A stretch of 64,000 nt of DNA from Deltaproteobacteria bacterium (GTDB taxonomy: Bacteria; Myxococcota_C; UBA6777). The DNA lies in the NCBI GenBank assembly GCA_002731275.1, contig PCBK01000162.1, forward strand, positions 1 through 64,000. The letters are read 5' to 3'. The position numbers were made by a program, and so were the translations under genes. The notes under the pieces are model-generated. The model saw only the letters and a list, made by a program, of their open reading frames with translations. It made no database searches and was not told where the DNA came from. This document shows positions 38,244-46,818 of this stretch, in pieces (position 1 is the first letter of the stretch; each line of letters begins with the position of its first letter).

Positions 38244-40748
38244 GAAGGCCGAGTCAAGCCCTTCACGTCTGGTGATGGGGACACCACATTCGAGGCGAAA
38301 GAGTCCTTGTCCAGGCAGCGGGAGGCGGATCCCAACACCAGCGTTCATATACATCCCAAGTGGGAGATCACGTTCGCCGTCCTGGAAGAAGAGGGCATCA
38401 TTGTCGTAGACATTCCCTGCATCAAAGAAGATCGTCGCGCTCAAGCGCATCGATTTGATGAGCGGAATCTGTAATTCAAAGTGCAATTGGATTTTTTTGT
38501 TTCCACCCCAAAACAACGATCTTGTCGATGACGCTGGATCAGAAGAGGCCGGGATCTTTCTCGTGGGGGAGAGTGATTCAAGCGGAAACCCTCTCAGGTT
38601 GTATGTTCCACCCAAAAAGTATCGCTCAAAGGTCGGTGTCCCGTAGATGTCAGGTGAATACATCCATCCGACGATTGCAGCCGCGCGGACGATCCATTGG
38701 TTGGGGAGGTGGTAGTACCAGCGTGTTGTAGCTTCGAGTTTGTAGAGTGTGTAGTCCGCACCGAGGTAAGGCGCAGCGTGTTCAAATTGAAAACTACTCC
38801 ACATCCTGAATGGACCGACTCGAAATGTCCTTGAGCCGATGTCTAACCCTAGCTGTATCGAGCTGATAAACCATGAACCTTCGTATCCAGCGATGCGTCG
38901 ACTTCTGTCTTGCTCGCCACCTGTGGAGATCTCTGCCTGGCCGACACGCCAATGCAAGCGCATACGCGCCCACTTCCAGCCTGGGACGGGGTGGGAGAGG
39001 TTGAGCTTGGTCTCCAACCTGGAGCGCGCAAAACCTGCGATCAATGGCTCAAAATAGGTCCTATATGCAGACAAAGACAGGTAGAGATCGGAGCCGAGAA
39101 AATGAGGGTCGATAAAGTAGAAGAAAATATTCCAGTATTTTGGGGCACCTTCGAGCAGGTCGCGGGATGTGACGAGTCCACGGACCATCAGTGTTTGTCC
39201 CAACCCCATGAAGTTCGTCGTCCCGATAGGGAGCGCGAACACCCACTCGAAGTCGGGCAGGTAGCTGAAGGAAGGGACAGGTAACACAAGGGTCAGTTTT
39301 TCGCGAACAGTGAAGCGCAACACAACAGTGTTGGGTTTGGAGCCTCTTACCACATCGACTTTGACGCCCATACGCTGATCTGTTGGGAGGAACATGCCGA
39401 GCGCGAAGATGCGGCGTTGACTGTAAGCGACCTTTGTCGCGCTGTACCGGTCACCGGGTTTGAGCGTGACGGCTCTACGGATGACGTGGTCTTTGGTCTC
39501 TTTGTTTCCTTTGATTTCGACTTTTTCGACGGTGACAAGGGGACCTTTGTTGATATAGTACTGGATGTTGACGGTCCCCATCATGGCGTTTGGCTGGGGG
39601 ACTGGCTTGAGGCGGACGAATGCGTAACCTGCGTCTTGGTAGAGTCGAAGGATCGGATAGATCGTCTTTTGGTAGAGCTGTGTACGATTGAAGACATCGC
39701 CCGTTTCGTATTTGATCATCTTGCGGAGTTTGTCTCGTGGGATGATCAGATCTCCCATAAAGGCTGAGACGCCATAGACGTACTTCATGCCTTCCTGAAT
39801 GGTGTAGGTGAGATCGACAAAGCGACGGTCTTTGCTCACCTCAATACGGGGACCTTTGATGCGGTGATTCATAAAACCGTGATCGTAGTAGTAATTGCTC
39901 ATAAAGTAGCGATCACGTGCGACAAATGAAGGGTGGTAGATGCCCCGACTGCCAAAGAGACCGAGCAGGCCGTCTGGAATATTTGTGGGGCGAGAGTCGA
40001 GCAGTTTGATCAGGTTGCTGCGCTTGACCTGTGTGTTTCCGCGCAGGTGGATACGTCGGATGCGTGCGGGTTTTCCCTCTTTGATGATGAACCACAAGAT
40101 GAGCTGCTTGGGTTGCACATTTTTGAGCCAACTGCCTTTGACTGTGATGCGTGTGCGAAAGTAACCTTGGCTGTGATAGAGCTTGATGATGCTCTGTGCG
40201 TCCTTTTCAACTTGTTCACGGCGAAAGGGTGTTCCTGCGCGAAGCGCGAGGCGTGGTCGCAGGTGCTCTTCACCGAGGAGTTTATTCCCCTTGAAGTAGA
40301 CACCTCGGATCCAGGTGCCTTGCTCTCGCAAGATGAAGACGAGCGTCACGAGACCTGCATCGTAAATCTTTTGGACCTTGATAGAGGAGAAGTAGCCGGT
40401 CCTTTTGAGACGATTGATATCCCACCGCAAGATCTTTTTGGAGTAACTCCCACTTTGTTGGTTGAAGAGCATCTTCTTGACTTTTTCTTTGTCGAGAAAC
40501 TGCAATCCTTTGATCACGACCTTTGTGATCAACGCACCTTCGGGAGGTTCGCTGGTACTTACATTAGGAGGAGGGGGGGGAGGACGCTTGGGTGTATGTT
40601 GGCTTGTTGGTTGACTTGTGGAAGACGCAGGCGTGCCTTTTGTCGTGTTCTTTTTGGTGGACGCAGCGATAGTCGGTGTTGGAGAGACAAAGAACAACAA
40701 CACAAAGGCGATCAGGAGACAAAGTGGCTGTCGTTTACAAGGGGACAA
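38208..40748 (-). CDS. bamA: BamA-type outer-membrane assembly protein
   Basis: This Omp85-family protein (846 residues) inserts beta-barrel proteins in the outer membrane. After the signal peptide (hydrophobic LCLLIAFVLLFFVSP) and a Ser/Thr/Pro-rich linker come about five POTRA-type repeats (VVIKGLQFLDKEKVKKML, GVYFKGNKLLGEEHLRPRL, IHLRGNTQVKRSNLIKLLD, VEIKGNKETKDHVIRRAVTL). The barrel has the family RGFPLES motif and GLFRLECGVPITRREG near the end. The TTG start at 40748 has GGAAG five bases upstream; a GTG at 40778 with no ribosome-binding site is the alternative. No chaperone gene follows. Confidence 0.88.
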   Translation of the reverse strand: MSPCKRQPLCLLIAFVLLFFVSPTPTIAASTKKNTTKGTPASSTSQPTSQHTPKRPPPPPPNVSTSEPPEGALITKVVIKGLQFLDKEKVKKMLFNQQSGSYSKKILRWDINRLKRTGYFSSIKVQKIYDAGLVTLVFILREQGTWIRGVYFKGNKLLGEEHLRPRLALRAGTPFRREQVEKDAQSIIKLYHSQGYFRTRITVKGSWLKNVQPKQLILWFIIKEGKPARIRRIHLRGNTQVKRSNLIKLLDSRPTNIPDGLLGLFGSRGIYHPSFVARDRYFMSNYYYDHGFMNHRIKGPRIEVSKDRRFVDLTYTIQEGMKYVYGVSAFMGDLIIPRDKLRKMIKYETGDVFNRTQLYQKTIYPILRLYQDAGYAFVRLKPVPQPNAMMGTVNIQYYINKGPLVTVEKVEIKGNKETKDHVIRRAVTLKPGDRYSATKVAYSQRRIFALGMFLPTDQRMGVKVDVVRGSKPNTVVLRFTVREKLTLVLPVPSFSYLPDFEWVFALPIGTTNFMGLGQTLMVRGLVTSRDLLEGAPKYWNIFFYFIDPHFLGSDLYLSLSAYRTYFEPLIAGFARSRLETKLNLSHPVPGWKWARMRLHWRVGQAEISTGGEQDRSRRIAGYEGSWFISSIQLGLDIGSRTFRVGPFRMWSSFQFEHAAPYLGADYTLYKLEATTRWYYHLPNQWIVRAAAIVGWMYSPDIYGTPTFERYFLGGTYNLRGFPLESLSPTRKIPASSDPASSTRSLFWGGNKKIQLHFELQIPLIKSMRLSATIFFDAGNVYDNDALFFQDGERDLPLGMYMNAGVGIRLPLPGQGLFRLECGVPITRREGLDSAFLCNLAIGDPIF

Positions 40749-40835
40749 TGATTCTTCCACAATGTGAGGTTGACCCACAAAAGCGCGCGGATCGACCTGG
40801 GTACAGGCTTCTATACATCAATATAGTCATGGGTG

Positions 40836-42506
40836 TTACTGTTTCAATTTCCGGTGCTGAATGTTGAGGCGTTTCATCTTGTTGTACATACTTGAGCGTC
40901 CGATTCCAAGAAGCCTTGCGGCTTCGCTGACGACACCTTGACATTGTTCGAGAGCGTCGAGGATTGCCTGTCTTTCGGTCTCTTCGAGACTGGCTGTGCC
41001 ACGTGGAGTGTGGGGTGTGGAGAGGGCTTGGGGAGGTGGTGTGGAGTGGTCCATGTTGCCCTGAAAGTGCAGGTCTTGTGGGTAGATCGATTGTCCTTCG
41101 ACGAGGACGATCGCACGTTGGATGACATTTTTCAGTTCACGGACGTTGCCAGGCCAATTGTATTGTTGGGCCTTTTCGATCGCAGCCTGTGTAAATTCAA
41201 GCTGGCGAGGACCTGCGAATTTTTGCAGGAAGTAGTCCATCAGGAGGGGGATGTCTGCTGTGCGTTGGCGCAGCGGTGGGATGTGGACTTGCAAGACATT
41301 GACCCTGTAGAAGAGGTCTTCTCGAAAGAGGCCATCCTGGATGCGTTGTGGAAGAGAACGGTGCGTCGCGGTTAAGACCCTCGCGCGACTTTGTAGTTCT
41401 TGGTTCCCGCCGATACGTCTGAATGTCCCAAGCTCCAACACACGGAGTAAAGAGACTTGTTGTTCGAGCGGGAGATCGCCTAACTCATCGAGGAAAATTG
41501 TGCCGTCGGCGGCTTCTTCAAAGGCTCCTTTTCGACCTTCAATTGCGCCCGTAAAGGCGCCCTTTTCATGGCCAAACAAGGTGCTCTCGATCAGGTCTTT
41601 GGAGATCGCGCCACAGTTGAGCGCGACGAAGGGTTTTTTGGCGCGTCCACCTGCGAGGTGGATGGCGCGCGCGATCAGTTCTTTCCCGGTCCCGCTCTCT
41701 CCAGTGATCAGGACAGGTGCTTCGTCGTTGTCTGCGATGCGTTGGAGCATCTTGAAGAGTCGCTCCATACCTGGATCCTGGCTGACAATGCCGGAGAAAC
41801 CTGGATATTCCGTCGTAGACGTTGTGGGAGCTGGGCTCTCTACCTCGTCTCGTTCGAGGGAGAATTGAAGGGGGAAACGTCCTACATAAATCTCCGCTTT
41901 GTCTGGCAATTCACCTTCTACCTGTTTGAGACCGTTGACCCACGTGCCATTGAGGCTATCGAGGTCGCGGATGTAGTATCGTCCCTTGCGGAAAAAGATG
42001 CGACAGTGAAAGCCCGAGGCGTGTGGATCATCGATCTGGATGTCGTTTTGTTCGGATTTTCCGATGTTGACAGGGTTTTCGCCCAAGATAAATTCGAACT
42101 TTTGCTCTTGCAATGTGTATTGAAGGGTGGCGCACTGCTCTGCGTCTTGCGGTGTGGCTTGTGCCATAGGGAGCGTGGAGTCTCCACGTGTGATCAGTGT
42201 TTGTCCGACACCTCGCTCTCGGACGCGAAAGATCACGCGCCATTTTCCGAGCTCAAATTCATCCCCGTCACGGAGGAGACTTTCGTGGACGATTTTGTCA
42301 TTGAGCGTAAGTCCTTGCCCTGTGAGATCACGCAGCCAGTAGAGGCCCTGTCTCTCTTGGAGGAGGGCATGGTAACGGGAGATGTTTTGTTCGTGCTCTG
42401 GGAAGGCGATGTCATTTTGTGGACCGCGTCCGATGCGAGTCACCCCATCATCGAGATGGTAGTACATGACTTCTTCCCCCCGGCGGACAAAGATCAATTC
42501 GGACAT
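40836..42506 (-). CDS. Sigma-54-dependent activator with two N-terminal FHA domains
   Basis: The 556-residue bacterial enhancer-binding protein has FHA domain 1 (about 5-95, GVTRIGRGPQNDIAF and ISRYHALL), FHA domain 2 (about 120-205, NPVNIGKSEQNDIQI and SLNGTWVNG), the AAA+ domain (ITGESGTGKELIAR, GHEKGAFTGAIEG, FLDELGDLP) with intact GAFTGA loop, and a Fis-type helix-turn-helix (EAARLLGIGRSSMYNKMKRL). FHA domains bind phosphothreonine, so input from Ser/Thr kinases is expected. AGGAG lies six bases before the start at 42506. It targets a sigma-54 promoter that I could not locate. Confidence 0.92.
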   Translation of the reverse strand: MSELIFVRRGEEVMYYHLDDGVTRIGRGPQNDIAFPEHEQNISRYHALLQERQGLYWLRDLTGQGLTLNDKIVHESLLRDGDEFELGKWRVIFRVRERGVGQTLITRGDSTLPMAQATPQDAEQCATLQYTLQEQKFEFILGENPVNIGKSEQNDIQIDDPHASGFHCRIFFRKGRYYIRDLDSLNGTWVNGLKQVEGELPDKAEIYVGRFPLQFSLERDEVESPAPTTSTTEYPGFSGIVSQDPGMERLFKMLQRIADNDEAPVLITGESGTGKELIARAIHLAGGRAKKPFVALNCGAISKDLIESTLFGHEKGAFTGAIEGRKGAFEEAADGTIFLDELGDLPLEQQVSLLRVLELGTFRRIGGNQELQSRARVLTATHRSLPQRIQDGLFREDLFYRVNVLQVHIPPLRQRTADIPLLMDYFLQKFAGPRQLEFTQAAIEKAQQYNWPGNVRELKNVIQRAIVLVEGQSIYPQDLHFQGNMDHSTPPPQALSTPHTPRGTASLEETERQAILDALEQCQGVVSEAARLLGIGRSSMYNKMKRLNIQHRKLKQ

Positions 42507-42688
42507 CTTCACTCCTTCTTTCAGTCGACAACAAGGACAGGTTGATATGGACGAACGATGGACAAAGAGAGACATGCACTGTGTGATGAGACACGTGCGC
42601 TGTGTAAATCATTCTATCCGCAAAATGGAAGATATAGAGGGTTTCGAGAAAAAAATCAACGTTGGAATCTCTTGTGACGGGCTTGGGG

Positions 42689-42717
42689 TTGAAACTGTTT
42701 GTTTTCAGTGTTATGAT
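42689..42717 (+). promoter_or_regulatory. Near-consensus sigma-70 promoter of the sigma-factor operon
   Basis: TTGAAA, 17 bases, TATGAT. Predicted start near 42724. It lies inside a longer open frame and so argues against any start upstream of it. Confidence 0.6.
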
Positions 42718-42742
42718 GATTCATATTTGTCCCTTTACCCCA

Positions 42743-43462
42743 ATGCTGGATAACGTAGTGTTTGTATTCAAAATTCAAAATCCAACTCCGCCAGCGAACG
42801 ACGAAGATGTGAGCGATAAGCTCGACGATCAGAATCTTGTTCAACGTTGTCGTGACGGGGATAAGCATGCTTTTCGCATCCTCGTTGCGCGATACCAAAA
42901 GAAACTCTTTTCCATCGCGTTCGGGATGCTTCACCACCCAGAAGATGCGCTGGACGTCGTCCAAGAGGCGTTCCTCAAGGTACACCGGTATCTTCCCAAG
43001 TTTCAAGGGAATTCAAGCTTTTATACGTGGATTTATCGGATCGTCGTGAACCTCTGCATCGACTTCCTTCGCAAGGAAAGTCGTCACCAAGCGATGGATT
43101 ATGACGACGGCATTCAACATAACTCCGAGACACAACAAGCCCTCGAAGGGATGCTTTTGTGCTCACAAGCAGTTGATCCGATCAAGGCACTCAAAAACAA
43201 AGAACTTGGACAGCACATCATCAAAGCCATCGAAACTCTCTCTCCTAACCATCGTGCGGTGATCTCTCTCAGGGAGATCGAAGGTATGAGCTACGAAGAG
43301 ATCGCCCAGACTCTTGAGTGCTCAAAAGGCACTGTCATGAGCCGTCTCCACCACGCACGAGCCAAACTCCGTCAACAACTTCAACAATATGTTGATGTCG
43401 AGAAAACAGGCGATAAGTCCGAAGAAAAGGGGGGAGTTGCGGAGTCTTCTTCTCCCGCTTGA
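42743..43462 (+). CDS. ECF-type RNA polymerase sigma factor (RpoE-like)
   Basis: The 239-residue protein has region 2 (FSIAFGMLHHPEDALDVVQE and FYTWIYRIVVNLCIDFLRKE) and region 4 (LSPNHRAVISLREIEGMSYE, then an HTH ending GTVMSRLHHARAKLRQQL). It redirects RNA polymerase to a stress- or envelope-type regulon. The ATG at 42743 lies just downstream of the promoter; a GTG at 42809 would also give a full domain. It is followed by an anti-sigma-like gene. I see no sign that it recognises its own promoter, which looks housekeeping. Confidence 0.88.
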   Translation: MLDNVVFVFKIQNPTPPANDEDVSDKLDDQNLVQRCRDGDKHAFRILVARYQKKLFSIAFGMLHHPEDALDVVQEAFLKVHRYLPKFQGNSSFYTWIYRIVVNLCIDFLRKESRHQAMDYDDGIQHNSETQQALEGMLLCSQAVDPIKALKNKELGQHIIKAIETLSPNHRAVISLREIEGMSYEEIAQTLECSKGTVMSRLHHARAKLRQQLQQYVDVEKTGDKSEEKGGVAESSSPA

Positions 43463-43625
43463 AAAGGTTTTTTTCGAAGTATTGAAGCTCTTCGCCATTT
43501 TCTACGTCTTAAACTTTTGTAGGTCTTTTTTTTGCAATCATCGATCTTCGTGATCATGATGATTGTGTTGTTGACTGAACGATATAGAACACCCCTTTTA
43601 GGGTAAAAGCGTTGTAGGTGTAATC

Positions 43626-44255
43626 ATGTTTCCAACAAACCAGGAAAACCAGATAATGTGGGAGGCTTTCCTGGATGGTGAGCTCGAGCCTCAAGAAGCA
43701 AGCGCTCTCGAAGCACAACTCGAGAACGATCCCCAGCTGCAAGAAGCTGTGGCCCAACTTCAAGAAGAATCCGGGCTGCTTCGACATCATCTGCGTGAAG
43801 AAGTCAATGTCGCGACTGATCTCGTCGATTTCGACCAGTTCTACGCACAGCTCTCCTCGCAAATCGAGGCACAAACCTCATTCGAACCCTCAATCCCCGT
43901 GCAGGAAGAAAGCACAACCTCTCTCTTTGCACAATGGTTTGGTTGGTTCCAAAGCCATCCAGGAATCTCTTTGGCCTTTGCTTCGGCTGTTGCCGTCGCT
44001 GTTATTTTCTCTTTACCCTTTCTCGACCCAGGCCCCGACGCCAACGATTGTATCGTCGAGAAAGTCACGAGTGACAAAGCTTCGCAAGTTGCTGTCTTGC
44101 AAACCAAGAACTCTGCAACGGGTCAACGCATGACTGTCATCGTCGTCAATGAACCTCCCAAAAAGGACAAAGACAAAGACGATGATGATGACTCTGATCT
44201 GAAGCAAAAGAAGCCCAAAAAGCGTCCTGTGAAACCAAATAAGGGTCAACCTTGA
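43626..44255 (+). CDS. Anti-sigma-factor-like single-pass membrane protein
   Basis: The 209-residue protein has a cytosolic N-terminal helical region typical of anti-sigma factors (AFLDGELEPQEASALEAQLE), without the HxxxCxxC zinc motif. A membrane segment follows (about 115-135, LAFASAVAVAVIFSLPFL), then an extracytoplasmic part ending in a Lys/Asp/Pro tail. Position right after the sigma factor supports the assignment. AGGTG lies six bases before the ATG. Its stop codon overlaps the next start (TTGA). Confidence 0.78.
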   Translation: MFPTNQENQIMWEAFLDGELEPQEASALEAQLENDPQLQEAVAQLQEESGLLRHHLREEVNVATDLVDFDQFYAQLSSQIEAQTSFEPSIPVQEESTTSLFAQWFGWFQSHPGISLAFASAVAVAVIFSLPFLDPGPDANDCIVEKVTSDKASQVAVLQTKNSATGQRMTVIVVNEPPKKDKDKDDDDDSDLKQKKPKKRPVKPNKGQP

Positions 44256-44842
44256 GTCTCGCCAAAGCATTTGTCGCATTTTGTGCTGTTTCTCTTATCG
44301 CTCCCCATGCCAGTTGGGCTGCTCCCATGCCTTTTTTGTCCTCTCAAAAGGCCACGAGTAAGTTGCAGCTGCGCAACAAAACACTCCCACGAACCAAAAG
44401 ACCCCGTAAAGTCGCACGCTACCGCTTCCGGAAAGTACGCCTCAACGTCAAAATCGTCTACGCTTACACACAAGATAAACGTAGCGTCGATAGACGCTTG
44501 CAGCGCGATCTACCTTCTCTTCGGAAACTCTTTGACTACAACGTCTACCGTCTCTTGCGCGTCGTCAAACACACGATCCCATTCCGACGAGCGCTGATCG
44601 TCCCGATCAGCGCTCGTTATCAAGTGCAACTTAGTCCAAAAGACTTCAACAAACGCACGCAAAAAATCTCCATTCGTGCGACCTTCCTCAAACGCATCCG
44701 ACATCGCCGCGAAGAACGTCCCCGTTTTGCGGCTTACGCTTCTGCCTTGATCAAGCTTCAAAATGGCGGAAAGGTCGCATTTCTAGGCCCATCCTATCAG
44801 TACGGACGCATTCTCCTCATTCTCGACGCACAAGGACGATAA
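44252..44842 (+). CDS. Exported basic protein coupled to the anti-sigma gene
   Basis: The 196-residue protein has a signal peptide (KAFVAFCAVSLIAPHASWA) and an Arg/Lys-rich mature domain with a beta-strand-rich C-terminus (FAAYASALIKLQNGGKVAFL). No family is recognised. The TTG start overlaps the anti-sigma stop codon (TTGA) and has AGGG six bases upstream, so its translation is coupled. It could be a periplasmic sensor or an output of the same sigma system. Confidence 0.72.
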   Translation: MSLAKAFVAFCAVSLIAPHASWAAPMPFLSSQKATSKLQLRNKTLPRTKRPRKVARYRFRKVRLNVKIVYAYTQDKRSVDRRLQRDLPSLRKLFDYNVYRLLRVVKHTIPFRRALIVPISARYQVQLSPKDFNKRTQKISIRATFLKRIRHRREERPRFAAYASALIKLQNGGKVAFLGPSYQYGRILLILDAQGR

Positions 44843-44904
44843 ACCTTCTGCTGCGAACGCCCCAAAAGCCTCCCTCACATCCATTCTGGCACAGATGATA
44901 AATG

Positions 44905-46794
44905 TTAGTAGAGTAGCGAGAAGGTCAGCACGACGCTCTGATCGATGTACCATTTGTCCAATTCATTCGTCGCAAGGATCGCTGGATCTCGTCGGATGCG
45001 CAAACGGTAAATAATCGACGCGTAGTGGGAAAGTCGTAAGATCAAAGAGGTCCGCCAGTCGATGTCAAAGTCGAAGAAGGACTGAAATTGACCGAGCGCA
45101 TCGAATTCGGTTGTGAAGGTAAAGAAGCGAGAGACAAATCCTGTCGCGACAAGCGCAAGCTCCAGACCCTCCCTGTGTGACGAAGGCTTGCGAAAGCGGA
45201 TGATATTTGAACGGTCAGTGACGCGCTCTGAGGGGGTCGAGCATCCACTCAGATCAAGTGGGTCATTGGGATTCACTTTGGACGCGTCGAGACATCGTTC
45301 TGTACTGACTTCGATCTGGTTGACGTTACGCGCGGACTCCTGACGAAACCCAATCCCAAGCAGTAAACGCAGATCAAACCAGGGAGTTCGAGGGGTTTGT
45401 AAGCTGATCCCGAACCCCTGTTTGAGCAAAAACGGATCGAAAAAGCTTCCAAGCTCTAGTGGGTCTGCTCCTTGACCCACGATGGAACGCGTAAAGGAGC
45501 ACTGACGCGCCCCGTTCCCGTCGAGCACACAATCGTACAAAGAGACCGGATAATCGAGATCAGCGTTGTCCTCGTTAAAGTAGAACGAGCGCGGAAAGAT
45601 CGAGGTTTCAAAACCCGCTCGAACGTAGGGTCCAAATAACGACAAGATCCGGTAAATATAAATGGATTGTAGACTGAGCAGATCCGACCCCTTTCGCAAG
45701 TTGAGCCCTGTCGAGGTAAAACCCAACTCGGCGTTGAGGGTCGTCAGAAAGAAGTGGGATTTTGTGTTGTACGTCAGGCGTCCAAACAAAAATGATGTCA
45801 GGCTGAAGGTGTGGCCGTTATTGGCTGCTGGCACATTCGCTTGCTGGTTCCAAATGAAGCTGCCGTTGAGCTGTAGGCTAAAGTTCCAACCACTGCCACG
45901 CTTGACGTATTTGTTGTTGAGGACGATCCCGCCACCGAGAAATTCGCCGGTGTTTCTATCTGCGACAAGACGAAAGAAGGTGACCTGTCCTTGGGTGATG
46001 CGAACCGTGAGGAAGTTGGTCCTCGCGAGATAGCTGTCTCCTGTACGTACGAGCATGTAGACTCCAGGAGGGAGCAACCATGCCTGTACTTTTTCACCGA
46101 TGTTGTCATCTGCACCGAGCCCTGTGCCGACGTTGAGTCGTGATTTGAGGTGGATGATGTCGTACCGTCCACGAAATTGAACGAGTCGTGTGTCGACAAC
46201 TCTCACAACAAGGGCTGCCCAGCGTGGTCGAAGGACTGTGAGCTTGTCCTTGTAAACTCTGATGCGGTATGTGGGGAGAAGGTCGGTGAGGCGGCGTCCG
46301 ACTTTGACTGTGTATATGCCTGGAGGGACGAAAGCTTTGCGACCTGTTTTGGCTGTGGCAAAGAGTCGGTTGTGTTTGTCGTAGACGAGATAAGAAGGGG
46401 CCCGCACGGCCGCAGAGCGTTTGATGATCAAGGGGACGAAGATCGCGCCGAGTCCCTTGGGGATCGGCATTTTGTCTTGTTCGATTTGCGCTTGTATTTC
46501 GCGCATCTCTTTGCGCACTTTGCGTTTGAGGACAGCGTTGAGTCCTGCGGTCATTTTGCCCAATTTGCTCGTCTGTTGAGGGGACAAGATAAACACATTG
46601 GGCCCTGTCCCTCGTTGAATCTTTCGTTTGGACCGTCGTTTGAATGTACGTTTGCGCTTTTTGGGGGCAGTGGGTTGCTGGGCATGAGCTGGTATCCACA
46701 GGAGCAAACACATCGTCGCGATGACGCTTTGTGTCCACCGTATCAGGCCAACAGGTGCGAGAGGGCAACCTGGACAGGTGTGGCTGTGTTTCAC
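44905..46794 (-). CDS. Predicted outer-membrane beta-barrel protein of the lipid-transport operon
   Basis: The 629-residue protein has a signal peptide (SVIATMCLLLWIPAHAQ), a Lys/Arg-rich linker, a periplasmic beta domain (about 115-290, with VPPGIYTVKV and LPPGVYMLVR repeats), and then from about 300 onward alternating amphipathic strands ending in SVVLTFSLLY. An aromatic last residue is typical of Bam-inserted barrels. It starts 24 bases after the MCE gene in the same operon, so it is a candidate outer-membrane partner for lipid transport. The GTG start has GGGAG ten bases upstream. No family name is recognised. Confidence 0.78.
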   Translation of the reverse strand: MKHSHTCPGCPLAPVGLIRWTQSVIATMCLLLWIPAHAQQPTAPKKRKRTFKRRSKRKIQRGTGPNVFILSPQQTSKLGKMTAGLNAVLKRKVRKEMREIQAQIEQDKMPIPKGLGAIFVPLIIKRSAAVRAPSYLVYDKHNRLFATAKTGRKAFVPPGIYTVKVGRRLTDLLPTYRIRVYKDKLTVLRPRWAALVVRVVDTRLVQFRGRYDIIHLKSRLNVGTGLGADDNIGEKVQAWLLPPGVYMLVRTGDSYLARTNFLTVRITQGQVTFFRLVADRNTGEFLGGGIVLNNKYVKRGSGWNFSLQLNGSFIWNQQANVPAANNGHTFSLTSFLFGRLTYNTKSHFFLTTLNAELGFTSTGLNLRKGSDLLSLQSIYIYRILSLFGPYVRAGFETSIFPRSFYFNEDNADLDYPVSLYDCVLDGNGARQCSFTRSIVGQGADPLELGSFFDPFLLKQGFGISLQTPRTPWFDLRLLLGIGFRQESARNVNQIEVSTERCLDASKVNPNDPLDLSGCSTPSERVTDRSNIIRFRKPSSHREGLELALVATGFVSRFFTFTTEFDALGQFQSFFDFDIDWRTSLILRLSHYASIIYRLRIRRDPAILATNELDKWYIDQSVVLTFSLLY

Positions 46795-46818
46795 GTCGAT
46801 TTGTCTCCCATCAATTGG

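Noticed and set aside
42662-42742. N-terminal extension of the sigma factor to a TTG at 42662
   Set aside because: A near-consensus promoter lies inside the extension, the extra residues match no sigma-factor region, and no ribosome-binding site precedes it.
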